Origin: VBDM01 sp963699535
Lineage (GTDB): Bacteria; Pseudomonadota; Gammaproteobacteria; Burkholderiales; SG8-39
Reading direction: 5' to 3'
DNA length: 64,000 nucleotides
NCBI GenBank assembly: GCA_963699535.1
Contig: CAVOUJ010000017.1
Span: forward strand, 31,302-95,301
A program made the position numbers and the translations under genes. Shown in pieces: positions 63,928 to 64,000 of the stretch (its first letter is position 1; each line of letters opens with the position of its first letter). The notes under the pieces were generated by a model. The model saw only the letters and a list, made by a program, of their open reading frames with translations, was not told the origin of the DNA and made no database searches.

Positions 63928-63934
63928 GAGGGAC

Positions 63935-63956
63935 GCATATCTTATTGAAGATATGC
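63935..63956 (-). promoter_or_regulatory. 22-nt palindrome immediately upstream of gspD
   Basis: GCATATCTT and AAGATATGC are perfect 9-nt inverted repeats separated by 4 nt. The element ends 7 nt before the gspD start codon, in an AT-rich patch unlike the surrounding GC-rich sequence. It covers the place where a ribosome site would be, so it could act as a repressor operator or as an RNA hairpin limiting translation of the type II secretion operon. Confidence 0.5.
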
Positions 63957-64000
63957 TAAAAAGTCACGGGAGCCTGTCATATTCCTGCAGCATGCCTTGG

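Noticed and set aside
61992..63929. 645-codon plus-strand open frame opposite gspD
   Set aside because: No domain is visible and the minus strand encodes a clear secretin.
1..64000. CRISPR arrays, tRNA or rRNA genes, prophage or insertion sequences
   Set aside because: No regularly spaced repeats, cloverleaf-like or rRNA-like sequence, transposase, integrase or phage gene was recognised by reading; a tRNAscan or IS search was not possible.

Overview
The window looks like a chromosomal segment of a GC-rich betaproteobacterium, probably in or near the Burkholderiales. The evidence is three Bug-type periplasmic receptors of the tripartite tricarboxylate transporter family, a complete tctCBA set, the aat-bpt pair, an rnfB-nth pair, a MoxR/VWA pair, and dense coding with many 4-nt stop/start overlaps. 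No tRNA, rRNA, CRISPR array, transposase, integrase or prophage gene was seen. The species cannot be named from sequence alone.

Layout from the left. 1-5.1 kb: maleylacetoacetate isomerase (cut by the window edge), a SemiSWEET transporter, an acyl-CoA synthetase, a haloacid dehalogenase, a Nudix hydrolase and an ammonium transporter. 5.2-9.8 kb: a Tat-exported Rieske protein, aat, bpt, pyrD, rnfB and nth. 9.8-15.7 kb: two c-type cytochromes, a cell-wall amidase, and a MoxR ATPase and VWA protein separated by two unrelated genes. 15.7-23.5 kb: tctCBA with a flavin-oxidoreductase-like gene, an orphan GspE/PilB-type ATPase, a peroxiredoxin, another Bug receptor and a TauD-type dioxygenase. 23.6-31.3 kb: a redox operon read leftward, made of a SudB/PyrK-like flavoprotein, a SudA/GltD-like flavoprotein, the alpha and beta subunits of a 2-oxoacid:ferredoxin oxidoreductase, and a roughly 735-residue protein ending in a ferredoxin-like domain. 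An FNR-type site lies in front of it. 31.4-41.9 kb: ggt, a PAS/GAF/GGDEF/EAL protein, htpG, an M16 peptidase and greB. 42-49.6 kb: an ankyrin membrane protein, O-acetylhomoserine sulfhydrylase, an alpha/beta hydrolase, a damaged OmpV-like gene, an EEP-family nuclease, a GNAT-like protein and a polysaccharide flippase. 49.7-63.9 kb: a type II secretion operon gspDEFGHIJKLMN, followed on the same strand by a small lipoprotein resembling the M4-protease inhibitor emfourin and by a large secreted M4 metalloprotease.

Two multi-gene units stand out. The first is the secretion-inhibitor-protease block at the right end, in which exporter, candidate substrate and candidate inhibitor are encoded together. 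The second is the 2-oxoacid:ferredoxin oxidoreductase operon, which could move electrons from oxoacids through ferredoxin to NAD(P)H under low oxygen.

About 30 single-base frame breaks are spread over some 19 genes, including core components such as amt, gspE and gspD. Most of those checked fall in short G or C runs and leave both halves well conserved. Sequencing or assembly error is therefore the likeliest cause. Broken genes are annotated across their full extent, and frame-break positions are approximate.
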